A stretch of 64,000 nt of DNA. Source: Rhizoctonia solani (Eukaryota > Basidiomycota > Agaricomycetes > Cantharellales > Ceratobasidiaceae). Position numbers and translations under genes: made by a program. Below the pieces are notes generated by a model. The model was given only the letters and a program-made list of their open reading frames with translations, ran no database searches and was not told where the DNA came from. Positions within the stretch are counted from its first letter, which is position 1. Every line of letters begins with the position of its first letter. Positions 23,960 to 35,909 of the stretch are shown piece after piece. The stretch lies in NCBI RefSeq assembly GCF_016906535.1, contig NC_057382.1, positions 682,001 to 746,000 of the forward strand, written 5' to 3'.

Positions 23960-26591
23960 ATGGAGTCGAGAGACTCTGAGACTCTAAGCGAATGGCCGCC
24001 GAGCGATGAGAAGGCTCCGAGAAAAGCATTCTCACTCGCGCCGGACATGCTTTCTGTTTATTTTGATCATCAGGGTCCCAGAGACGAACCAGCCAGCGTC
24101 ACCGTCGAGGAAGTGGAGACTCGACTTCTCCCGGATTTTTCAGAGTCCCACTTTGAAACAGTTAGTAAATCATACAACATTTGGCTCGCGACTACTCACT
24201 GTCCTCCAAAACTTTCAGGCTACCCGTAGACCCAGGACGAGAGAGAACCGAGACCTAAAGATTACTTCTAGCCCCTCACGCTTTACACACATAGGAAACG
24301 GATGGGAACTCAGGTGTGGCTACAAAACTCACCCATTTTTCCCAGCCTAATTGTTTGGCTTTTAGTAATTGGGGTTCGGTATCTTGCCTCGAGCTTACAC
24401 CAGGACAAATGCTCCAGGCGCATGCTCGTATAAACAAACCTGAACGACAGATGGGTTAGTTGGATCATGTGTCGAGTCGATGTTCGTCGTTTAACTAGAA
24501 TATACCGGTATTCAGGTCAATTTCGATCCAGCTCCTTATCTGGAAATGGGATCGTTGGGTCTGCTTTTTATACATTCCCTGCGATGGCGGCGGTGGCTTC
24601 AATATTCTCGCCCATCTCTCTGCTCGTTGCATGCCTGATAATGACGATATATCGACCAATACTTCTGGAACTTGGTAGCGCTTTTAGGCTGAACGGGACC
24701 AACTATGTTTATCTATTGCAATCTTCTGGAAGAACACTTGCGGCGATTGGTGCTACCACTACATTAATCGATGCTGTGGCTGCAAGTGTTGTCAGTGCAG
24801 CCGCTGCGGGAGCGTACGTCAAGGGGGAGTTTCCGGAAATACCCGCAACTGACCACACCATTGGAATTTATTTGTTGGTATTGATCGCCCTTTTCGCTTT
24901 ATTCACACTTCGTGAAAGCGGTAAACTGACTTTGGTCATTACTATCATTCATGTATGTATCATTTCAACTATTCAGCGCATACACTTGGGATTGAAATTA
25001 CCCTAGATGGTTGTAATGGCAGTGCTCATGGTGGGATCGACCATCGCGTGGACACATACCGGCACAGATATGATACGCCATAATTGGGAACTACGACCAA
25101 CGGGCGCGGCCAGGATAGCCCGTTCAATCTACATCGGGGTCTGTGTAGGAATTACGGGTATGTAGGCCCCAAATGTGACTTTTGTAATACTAATAACGTG
25201 TTTCAGGATTTGAGTGCTCACCTGGGTATATCAAAGCATAAAGCCTGGGTCTTATGGACAGGCCCTTCGAAACTTGCTCATCATGTCTCTGATCCTGAAT
25301 GTTCCGTTGGTCCTGCTGGTATATGCGTTACTTCCAAATGAGGTTATCATGAAGACGGACAATTTACTTGCTGTTCTGGCCGAAGTGTCTCTTGGGAAGC
25401 CAATGAGGGTCGTAATTGTGGTTGACTGTTTGCTCGTTTTTTCCGTTGGTATATTTGCTGGAGTTGTTACCGGGTGTAATCTTGTTGAAGCTCTAGCTCG
25501 GTAAGCCAAGGTCTACTGATAGACCTCATACACTTTGCGAACTTATGAAATCTGCTTCAGGGAGAGAGTACTTCCTCAGTTGTTTCTGCACCCACTTCCT
25601 GCAATGGAAGCTACATATCTGCCCGTCATCCTGTTTGTTGTCATCTCCATAGCTGTCTATTTTTCGTCAGCTTTCTCACTCTCGACCGTTTCGACTATGG
25701 TTTCAGCGGCATTCGTGTCTACTATGCTCCTTGTGAGTGCTATATCTATTGGAGAAGATAATATAACTAAAAATGGTATTCAGTACAGTACATCTTGCCT
25801 TTTACTCAAGTTCTCGTTGGATAGATTACCAAGGGCATACAAGTCATCCATGTGGACCGCAGTACTGGGTATCATAGTAATGTTGGCCATCCTAATAGGA
25901 AACATTATCCAAGAGTAAGTTGCTGTTTACATAGCAATCTCACTTTTCTCACACTCTCGTGATAGTCCTCGAACGCTAGGATTATTTGCCATATGTTTCA
26001 CGTTGACACTGCTGGGAATTTTACTTCCTAGCTCCCGTTTGAAAGTGGCGCGAATAATGCTGTGGGCAATGGACCAGACTAAAATGTTTCGGGGGTGGAA
26101 ACTTGACCGTTTGGTCGTTCGCTGGATGAAACATTTCCGAAAACATCCCGTCGTCTTCTGGGTCAAAGACGAGCATGTAAGTGTCGCTTCTACGACAGTA
26201 CTAGTTGCCAACACAGTCATCAGATTAATCATTTAATGCGAGCTGTGACGTATATCCAAGACAACGAAATCACTGACCGTGTGATTGTCGCACATGCTTA
26301 CACGGACGGGATGATTGTACTCGAGCTTCAGGCAAACATCCGACTTCTCGAGGAACTTTTTCCGTCTGTAACCATAGATCTTGTATTTGTTCGCGGATCT
26401 TTTAGTCCGGTGGTATGTGTTGAGCTTTCCACACCAGATAGTTGGCTTACTTGCATTGATTTGTTTAGATAGTAGAAGCAATCAGCGAAGCGCTTTCCGT
26501 ACCTCGCAGTAGGATGTTCATGTCTTGCCCAGGGAAATCCCACCCTTGGCAAATTGGTGACTATAGAGGAGTACGACTAATCAGATTTTGA
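23960..26591 (+). CDS. APC-superfamily amino acid permease with a cytosolic C-terminal domain
   Basis: A plasma or organelle membrane transporter of the amino acid-polyamine-organocation superfamily. A 130-residue acidic N-terminus is followed by the diagnostic first helix LSGNGIVGSAFYTFPA and about ten further helices (for example LLVACLIMTIY, YLLVLIALFALF, MVVMAVLMVGS, LIMSLILNVPLVLLVYALL, VVIVVDCLLVFSVGIFAGVV, VILFVVISIAVYF, AVLGIIVMLAILIGN). After the last helices comes a soluble part of about 110 residues (VFWVKDEH, YIQDNEITDRVIVAHAY, ELFPSVTIDLVFVRGSF), which looks like a small alpha/beta domain. Exons join without frame breaks. The stop TGA is at 26589-26591. Substrate cannot be told from sequence. 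Confidence 0.82.
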
Positions 26592-27113
26592 TGCGACCGA
26601 GCTTATTTATTTATATCCGGACTTTAAATGCAATTCGTTCCTATAATCCTCTGGTATCCATGGTTCATCACTAGTACTATTAGAATAATCAGGGACGGGG
26701 TTGTACATTGCTATATTGCTTATCACAAATGTACTGAATACTAGTGCTCATGGACAAGTGTACCCATTGAAAGTTGTGACTGGACCTTGTTGAATCAGCG
26801 CAGTTTAAAACCTCAAACAAGAATATTCGAAGCTGCATCCTGCTCATTTAGCCGTAAGTTCCAAACCACACATGAACATTAGTTTCCACACACATGATAT
26901 TGATTATTGTAACTATGAACATGATACTCGACAACAAACTGGTCAGAATAACTACATGATTTGTACTGAATTGAAATCCGTCATAAAATTAGGTGCCAAC
27001 GAAACAGTAATCGATAAGCAAGAAAACTACAAACTTGCCAGGCTAGATCAATCATGTTTCCATATTAGTAGGTATCTCTCATAAGAAGAAAAGATCCATT
27101 TGTTATGAAAAGT
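26592..27113. other. AT-rich intergenic region
   Basis: Convergent gene ends flank this AT-rich interval (permease on plus, PDK1 on minus). I find only chance open frames. Confidence 0.5.
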
Positions 27114-30100
27114 TCAAACGATGACAGTCGGCCGAGTCGAGAGCCTGCTACTACGTCGGCGTTGAATTTGGGCCTGCTGGACGGCCTTGATTTGTTGGAC
27201 CCATCGTTGGGCTTCTTCTGAATTATCTGCTACAAAGGTATAAATCTTGGACAGCTATGGGACCAATTCGTAAGTACCTTGGGGGGAATCCAGAACCGGT
27301 TAGATACTCACAGTCTGAATAACAAAACTCTTCTCCCCCTTGGTCTCCACATTCTGAACTGTCTCCTCTGTGGGATTCTCCTGCTCTCCGTCCGCTTCCG
27401 ACCCACGATCTGTGCTCTGAGTAGATGCGGACGACGTGGAGGGTTGCTGCTTCCATCTGGCTATAGACCGGCCCCGTGCGTTGGACGGCGGTTGAGGTGC
27501 TTCGCGACCAGAAAACAACAAGGCGAATTTAACAACCACCCGATCGCGTTCCTCCTTGATACACAACAGGCGCGGTGTAGTAGTGAGTATAAGAATCCGG
27601 CGCTTGGAGGGGAGGACGGCCGTCAGTCGATGCCGCGGCCGCGACAAGATGCTGCTCATGAACATGGGGGCTTCGCCTGGCGCGAGCGCAGACGTCCTAA
27701 GAGTCCTGAATCAATACGAAGCTCTAAACTTGCTTTCTTTGAAACTACTCACAGTCGCTCTGAGTCACTACCCAGTCCCATGACGGCCAACGCAGTCCTC
27801 AAACCCTCAACATCCCCACCCGCAGCAGGCATGCGTTCTCCGCTTCCGGTGCGTGCTGTTCCGACCGTGGAACCGAGAGGGCTCCCTTCTGAAGAACTTG
27901 CCGTTCCAGCACCCGAGATGGTAGACGAATGAGACGCTCGCAATGGGTCTGTTCGTATACGCTGTTCTTTCGACTGGAGCTCGGGCACATAATCATCGTC
28001 CTCGACCGCGATTTCGTTTTCAAGAGTGCTCAACCCTGGGGATAAGATGGGCGGTAGCGACGGCGGGATAGACGAACGAGAGTGCGGGGCCGGTTCGGCT
28101 TGCAAGAGCAGCGAAGTTTCTGCAGTAGCAGGGATAGGCACAGTCGACACTTCCCCAAACCTGTAGTCTTGGAAGTTGTAACTGGGCTCGGTCGCACGTG
28201 GAGTAGGTTCGCTGCTCGTGCTTTGCTGAGGCAGGGCACCGGGACCAAAGTAGCCCATTCGTGCCATGTAGGAGCTGACATCCTTGGGCCCTCCCTCTTC
28301 TTCATTGCTTCCGTCAACAAACCGATTCCAATCGTCGTCTTCATCGGATTCGAACTCCATTGGGACTCGGGCGGAGGTGGGCCTTTACAAGGGCCAGATT
28401 CCATAGGTGGTGCTGGGGACGTCCATAGGTCTTCCCACACAGTATCCGCCAAAAACGGGTGGCTACGAATGGCTGCAATGGTCGGGCGTGCGGTAGGTTC
28501 CAGTACCTGTGAGGCGCGGTCAGCACAAGACGAGAAAGATAGATCCCTCCATGATTAATATTAGTCCAGGTCAATTGAGAAGTTGGCTCACCAGAATGTT
28601 TTTGACAAGTTCCTCCGCGACGGAATCGAAATGCTCTGGCACCTGGTACTCGAGCGCTTGACTTGTTCAAGAGTAAGGTACTCGGAACCGCCTTTGAACG
28701 GAGGACGCCCGGCCAACATTTGGAACAAGATACATCCGATCGCCCATATATCCGAGCTGAACCACACCGACCCCAAATCAGCACCATTGAGGATTTAGAA
28801 AAAAGGCAAAAGCTGTTGTGCTCACCTTCGACTCGTCACATTGTTGATCAACAACTCGGGGCTGACGTACTCGGCAGTCCCCACAAACGAACTTGCGCGC
28901 GGCTGGTCCACGACCGAATCGACCGCGCCATTGGCTGTGCTGGAAGGTCCAACGCTGCTGGGGTTGGTTACTCCTCCCCCTTGTCCTTCCATTGGGTCTA
29001 TCCGAGCACTACCGAAATCAGTGATCTTCACTCGAATCCCTCGTCCAGCAAGATGTTTTCGGGCTTGAGATCGCTATACGGAAGTATCAACCAAGCAATT
29101 CTCGGTGTTTACGAACACTAGCACTAACCGGTGTATGACCCCGAGGTTGTGCATCCATCCTACGGCATCGACGATTTGAGCAGTATAGTAACGAGCGCCT
29201 TCCGAAGTAAGGCTGCCAAGCTTCTTGATTCGGTCCAGAAGTTCGCCATTGGGCACGAGATCCAGGACGAAATCTGCACGACAGGAAGAGATTGCGGTGG
29301 GAAAGAATGCGTTAATTGGACGCCAATCATGCGATTGAAGATTCGAGCACAACGAGGCGCCAGGGCAGTTACCCGCATCAAGGAAAGTGGAAGTAGCAAT
29401 AAAGCCGCACAGGACACGATGTGCCGAGAAGGTGATATCCGCCACCATTGTGAATTGTCATTGGTAGACGACAGTGCGGGCGGCAAGATTGGCGTATATG
29501 TTGAATATACATCATGTGGGGTTGTGGGGCGATTTTCAGGGAGGATGTGTAGGTTATTTATTGTAGGATGCAAGAGCAAGGTGTGTTTACGGCAGATTCG
29601 TCAAGGGAAGTAAGGCGCGTGAACAGAAAGAAGGAGATCAGTCATCGGCAAGTTGGTGAAATGAAATAAGGAGAAGAAAGGAGTTTTCCGAGGGGATGGG
29701 AGATAGGAACGCAAGAGGGCATGCTATTCACAGGATAGGAATAGGCAGTGTTCTATTGGCGGGAACACCTCGCGTTTAGCATAAACAAGATTTGAAGTGC
29801 CTGGCTTGTCGGCACAAGCTATGACGAATGATCGACATGGCAGATAATGCGGGGAAGTTAAAAGGAACCACCGCGGGAGGTGAGGGGAAAGAGGCCCCAC
29901 AGCAAGCAGGCTTTTTTCGGGACCGACACGGATACACATTGCAGGCACAGGTACAGGTAGGTGAAAACAGATGCGAGCGACTTACAGAGACTGGTAGGAT
30001 CGTGGAACGTCCAGTGTAATTTGACAACGCCTGGGTGCCGCGATGCTGGTTTCCCGCACCGAGGAGGGCAAGGGCGGATTTCTCGACGTTGGCGTACTTG

Positions 30101-31297
30101 ACCTGCAAGAGTTGAAGGGTGAGCTTTTGGAGCTTGAATGGCTTGGCAAGCACGAACCTTGCCCTTGTTGATGAGATACTGCTTATCAGAAACCTTGACG
30201 GCATAGACCTTGAGATGGGGATCGCTATTCCCACTTCCAGCGAACGCCTGCTATTCCACCCATAACGCCTGGTGCACTCGAGCTGTTTGCGCCAGTATTG
30301 CCTTTGAGCCATGCCTTGACGACGGTACTATAACTTCCACTGCCCAGTTCGGGACCAAATTCGAAATCGGCGGCGCTGACGGCCTGTCGCTGACGTGGGG
30401 CGGCCGAAGTGGAACGTGACCGAGCCTTGGTTGTTGACGTGGATTGGGTGCGGCGTTTACGTCCTGTGGGTGGAGGAGTGGGAGATGGTGCTGCTGTGCG
30501 TGAGACAGCGGATGGTACGTTGGGGTTGAGACTGGAACTCGTCTGAACTTGGGATGGACCACCGACAACCTCGAGCTGGCCAGCCAATACAGCGGCGCTC
30601 GATGCCGTACTTGGAACTCGGCTGCGTTTTCCAGGGCCGACAAGAGCACGTGGAATGATCTTGGGACTCCCAGCAAGCAGACCGGGTGGACTTTTCGGGC
30701 TGGCAGGAGGTGCGAATTCAGACAGCGATGGACCTCGAGAGTGGGAGGTGATGGGTGTTTCAGGCTGCTCGCATCGACGGACTGTGCTGACTGAGCCCTT
30801 GCGAGACTGAGCCCGGATACGAGATTCCGAGCCTCGGCGAGAAGATGGAGGAGCAAGAGCTGGCAATACGCTATCGCTGTCGTCGTCGCTGTCTGCGCGG
30901 CCGAGCTCTCTGGGAACCCATACTGGTGGAGGTGCTCTCGAACCACGGGGAGTGGAGGGCGAGACCGGGGGACGAGAGGGAGAACGTGCACGCGAAGATG
31001 ATCGCTAGGCGAACGGGGCCTTGACGGTGGTTGGTACGAAAACTGTCGCAGTGGACGAGGCCGTGTCTGCGGTGTGTTCACCAGCGACGAGGCTGATGAT
31101 GACGACGACGTCGAGATGACAGATGCATTGCGCGATAATTGCGCTGCATACCATCCATCTTCAGTAAGAATAACAACACCAAGAGAAAAAAAACGCAAAT
31201 CAGAGTTGAACTCACCCAATTGGTTGGTGCTCGATGCGGCCGGTGTGTTGGCCGGCGAACTAGTTGAGACGGTAATGCACGGGGCTGTGGCAGTCAT
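27114..31297 (-). CDS. PDK1/Pkh-type protein kinase with C-terminal PH domain
   Basis: Phosphoinositide-dependent kinase 1 homologue (Pkh1/2, Ksg1), the master AGC-kinase activator at the plasma membrane. Order: Ser/Pro-rich N-terminus; kinase domain FGPELGSGSYSTVVKA, VYAVKVSDK, HPGVVKLHWTF, DLVPNGELLDRI, GVIHR, KITDFGSA, ASSFVGTAEYVSPELL, SDIWAIGCILFQMLAG, TARPTIAAIRSHPF; an acidic linker (FESDEDDDWNRF); and a PH domain with KRRILILTTTPRLLCIKEE, KSFVIQT and YTFVADNSEEAQRWVQQI. The stop is at 27114-27116. About 1,200 residues. Frame breaks appear near 30054, near 28370 and probably near 31003; the first two are a G/C run one base short. N-terminal exon structure is uncertain. Confidence 0.88.
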
Positions 31298-32839
31298 TGT
31301 AATGGTCGATGGGAACGGAGTTTATGCGAGCGCCAATGTACCATACAGTGGTCGTTGGCAACAACGGTCTCGGTGGCGGTGATGAGAGGGCACTGGGCAG
31401 TTCAACCAACCGTTTATCGCAGTGACGAACCTGCTTGTCGCAGCAGGCTTCAGGCCACACGCGTGCCCCCCAATCGATTCTCAACTTGGCGCTTCCGAGC
31501 CTAGCCATCGGGTCGAGACCCGCCATTTGTCCATATTCTCGTCACGTGGAATGCCAAACACCTCGCGCCGCTGATTAATCTACGATAAACCGTGTAAACT
31601 GAGCTCGCAACTCGCAAATCAATTGCACTATATTTTCCTTGGCATGCGGTTTGCTATACATTAATATTCCTCGCACGCACCTCGTAACACGAATAGTACA
31701 TCGGCAAGAATTTTTGGTACTAGCAACGCTATAAATATAATTTTATTGAAGAAACATCTCCACCCCTTAAAACAACGTAACATCGGGTCGGATAGAACAT
31801 GTCATATCCGTCGTCTACGTATTATATTCCCGTAATCGCATCAGCTTAGACATGACCAAACGAAACGATACGCCTCATCTCTACTCACGGACGAGCAAAG
31901 GCAATCAGACCGCACGGTATTGAATCGGGTCGATCATGACGACGTCACTCTTTATGCACATGTCGATGTAATTACCACGCTGATGACGCAGTGGATTCCA
32001 GAGACTCAAACTACATACAATTGATGGGAATGACGACCCACGTTTCACCCAGGGTATTGATTATCCAGGGTAGTATAGGTTTGATGTAAAAAAAATTTAC
32101 TGGGTACCCAGTCCCTAAGACAAATGTTGAATCTATAGTGAATGGTCGTACAATCCAGTGGCTATATGCGTCCAGGTCATTGAGATAAAGTCCAATACTT
32201 GAGCTTGGTAATAACCTACTTTTCCATAACTATGGTTGTTTCATTTTAGATACTGCCTGTTTTGCGTACCGAATACTAAGTCGCTCGTTCAGACCGATTG
32301 TTACCTCGCCACATCGCTCACCCCCTGATCACGATCACGAGGTGTCATCAACACTGGTATTCACAGGACCCCATAGTTTTTGCGTCTGTTTCAAACGGCG
32401 CAAGAGAATGAATCATTTAATGTCAAGTCATCCATCCAAATGATGGTCGGTGAGAACACTGGATCATTGCCTACTTGGGCCAGGTAACACTCCAAAACCA
32501 ACATCGGCACCCTCAATCTAAACATTTCAATAGACATAATTTACTATATCTCGCCAAAATGAAGGGATCCTCCTTTTGAGCTCGTATGATCGCTATGTCT
32601 GCCTAGGTTAACGTCCATTATCGTGCATGTATGTACCCTTTATTTTACGGGCACTTTGCCTCCCCTGGTAGACCTTGCTATTCTCATTACAAATACATTG
32701 ATACCGTACATTTATCACCGTCTGAGAGATACTTCGTCGATTAATCACGCCGTCCAGTCGATATTGAACATACAGTATTCATTTGGCTAATGGAAACCTC
32801 ATAAATAGCATCGAATACATTTATCGGACTCCTCGGCCC
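31298..32839. other. Intergenic, no gene recognised
   Basis: The PDK1 promoter lies at the left side. The rest (to 32839) is AT-rich without open frames of note, tRNA-like sequence or clear repeats. Confidence 0.5.
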
Positions 32840-35164
32840 TTAAGCAGGCTTGCACACCAATTTGTGCCCTTTCTTCCAATGTTTCTTTTGGCTACGTAGA
32901 CAATCAACTCTCAGTTCTGAGCGTCAATCCATAGGAGAAAGAAGCACTTACCAAACATCATCACAGTACCTCACACTCTTGCACCTCGCACACCTCTTCA
33001 ACGAAGCGCTGGGATTTCCACACAAGGAGCACCGATAGACGAGTACATCCGCCAAGGCTGTCCCGTAGGATGTGTCGTCCGGAGCATTGATATCCGCGAA
33101 TTCAGTTTGAGCCGCATCTTCGTCGTCAAATTGTGTTCGTGCAAGCCAATTGGCAAGAATGTGATCAGGGTCGTCTTCGGTGAGATGGGAGTGGCGGTGG
33201 TGCCCTCTGCTGGGTTTATCTAGACGAGAGATCACGGTACGCCAGTTCTTCATGGGTTTCGCGAACAAAGGAATAATAGTATCAATCGCAAGTTTGCGTT
33301 GTGTTTTGGCAAGAGGTTGGATGACAGAAGATATTTGTTCAGCAATAGAAAGCTTCTCGACGTAGGGCTATCCAGGAGCAGCCGGTCAAGAGAAAGCCAC
33401 GTCTAAATTGTGATTACGTACCCTAATTTTCTCTATGTCTTTGAATATCTGATCACCTTCCAATAAAAGGGTGATAGCAATGTAGTTATAAATTGCCGTC
33501 TTCATATTCCTTTGATCCATAGGGGTCATTTCGATGTAAGCCCTCGCATCCTCCTGAGCGCAATGTAAGATGGCTACTCCTTCGCGCCATGCAGGAGATC
33601 CGGGCTGAGCGATCTCAAGAGGCCCCCCATCCACCGTCATTTCGTACCCTGCGTCAGCGCTCTTGAATAATAGCCCACGTTTAATATAATCCGTCAAGTC
33701 AGAGCATGCCAGTCCCTTTTTAGCCAAGCGCAGTGCAAGACGGGGGTCCTCCGTCCAAATAGAGCGTGCATAATAGAAGAATCCAACGTCGGGGAACCGT
33801 TGCATCGCAGCGTCACCTAAGGACCATATTCGATGTCTGTCACCAGTTGCTATCGCAAGCTTGATTTCGATCACAGCTGGAAGATGTGCGTCTGAAGGGT
33901 TCTTGGAGGCGCGTAAGGCGCTGATTGCACGCGTGTAGGTACCATTACCTCCCATCCCATATAGGAACCAGCACCTAAAGAGAATTCCTTTTCCATAATT
34001 GATTTGCACAGGTCTCGGCCAGTTTGTAGGGGGTCTCCAGAGTCCCCGTTGACCATGGTTTCGAATCCCATTCCCATACCATCCTCTGCTAATTCAGCAA
34101 TCATCCCGCCTTCGAGACCACCATACTGGTTACGCATAGCCTCCATGAGCTTTGGGTAAAATGCTCTTCCATGTTACCAGATATTTTCCATATCTGAAGC
34201 GGATTTATTTGTCGACCTTCTCGCTCAGTTACGGATGACCCAAGTCTGAGAAGTCCAGTTAAACCAAGTAGACGGACATCGAGATTTGGACTGGCAAGTG
34301 CAGCAACAAGCGGACGTTCGGCCGAGGTCTCGAGTAGGGGCTTACGGTAGGAGAATGCGAGGGTACGTAGGAGATCGAGCCCATGGGATACAAGCTCTTC
34401 ATCGGCGTCTGGTCGACGTATTGCCTCAGTAATAGTAGATAACATCCGTACCCCATCGATGCTCCGCAAAGCAGCTGGAATGATAACTTCCGCCCCTTCA
34501 TGGAAATGTGGTTCACCCTCCGTGATGGCAGCACCCATAGAGTGAGCTAAGACTGCAATCCCAAGTTCGGCGACTCGTGCACGGCAATTGGGTGTGTCAA
34601 GCAAGTCGATGATGGCTGGGACTGTAAGTACGGCAATCATCTTGCGTGCATGTTCTCCACCGTGGTGCGTTAGGGTAGACAATGCAAATAATACCGACTG
34701 GCGTGTGTCATCGGGACCCTCCTGAAGCAATACCGCCATGCGCTCGATGATGCCTATCCGTGAAGATAATGGTGTCGGATTGTGGAACATCACCGAACTT
34801 AGAGCTTACCGTCGGCAATAATTCGGTCTCTTAGTACCATATCAACACCAAGTTTCGCCCATAGATTTACAATCACTGCAAGGACGAGATAATCCTTATG
34901 AGCGGGTTGATTGTGCGCGTCGTAACACGCGTTTATCTTCCTGCTGTACTGCGAATAATTGATAGCGAACCGCTTCAGACCTTGCCGCTTTGTCGGGTCT
35001 GTAATATATGTAGAGAGTTACAACAAGTTAAATCTGGTATATTTGAAAAGCGAGGTCGGGAATGAAGTTTCACCAGGTAGTTTCAGCTCCTTCAACAAAA
35101 TATTAACCATTTGGACATAATCGCTAGCTTGCTCAATCTTGCGGGACAGATCTGACCGAGCCAT
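32840..35164 (-). CDS. Armadillo-like protein with a C-terminal MYND zinc finger
   Basis: I do not recognise the family beyond its domains. The start MARSDLSRKIEQASDYVQ is at 35164. The N-terminal half is helical repeat sequence of ARM/HEAT style (SVLFALSTLTHHGGEHARKM, VPAIIDLLDTPNCRARVAEL, LGLTGLLRLG). The middle is TPR-like (LPAVIEIKLAIATGDRHRIW, DPRLALRLAKKGL). The end is a MYND zinc finger: CSLCGN, CARCKSVRYC, DDVCQKKHWKKGHKLVC, then a stop at 32840-32842. The last exon follows an intron with donor GTAAGT and acceptor GTAG. MYND fingers usually bind proline-rich partners. Frame breaks near 34153 (an A-run one short) and 33987 (a G-run one short) are apparent. Confidence 0.75.
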
Positions 35165-35909
35165 TTTAATTCAACTAAATCTTATAAAGAAGTAAGTACG
35201 GTATAGAGGTCAACAGTCGTGGTTGTGGTGGCGGGGCTGGGTCTTGCTTGGTTGATGATTAAATTGCAAATAGATCAGCCACCGTGTGCGCGTGTGCACG
35301 CGTCACCCGTTTTTTGATTGGAGATTTAAGTTTCATTATGACGCAGATGATGAGCGCTAGTTAATGTTATCGTTGTCAGTAATTACGACCAGCATATCTC
35401 CAACCCAACATGTATTCTTTTGGAAACAGCAATATACGAGAATATCATTCCATGCTCTCAGAGCATTGACGGATTGTTGGTGTGGGTCTCATACCTATTG
35501 GGTTTTGCGCGAGAGCGTGTATTTGCTTAATCAATAGTTTCCAAGTCATATCATCTTGTTTCTTTTATTTTCTCTCATTATGAATAGACGACTACGCATT
35601 TGTAGCATGTCAGATACTGTATCAAAGACAAGATATGTATTTGCGACATTGACCAAGGGGCAGGCCTCATTAGATCCGAATCGCTAGTTATATGCTATTT
35701 ACTCAAAACGATTAAAGCACTAGTGTAACTTTTTCACTAAAATAGGAGGCCAAATTCTTATACTTGTGACACGAGTAGCCTTCTATATGCCACTTGTAAG
35801 ATACGGGTGCAACTGACCATGATGAATGTAAATTAGTTGCTCATCAACTATAAGCGCTTTGAGTCACGTGACAATCGTGCGGCCCAGGCGAATTTTGAAG
35901 ACAACGATC
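35165..35909. other. Divergent intergenic region, MYND gene and UTP6
   Basis: Two genes diverge from here. The interval is AT-rich and I find no further gene. An alternative in-frame ATG for UTP6 lies at 35859 but the family start fits 35910. Confidence 0.5.
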
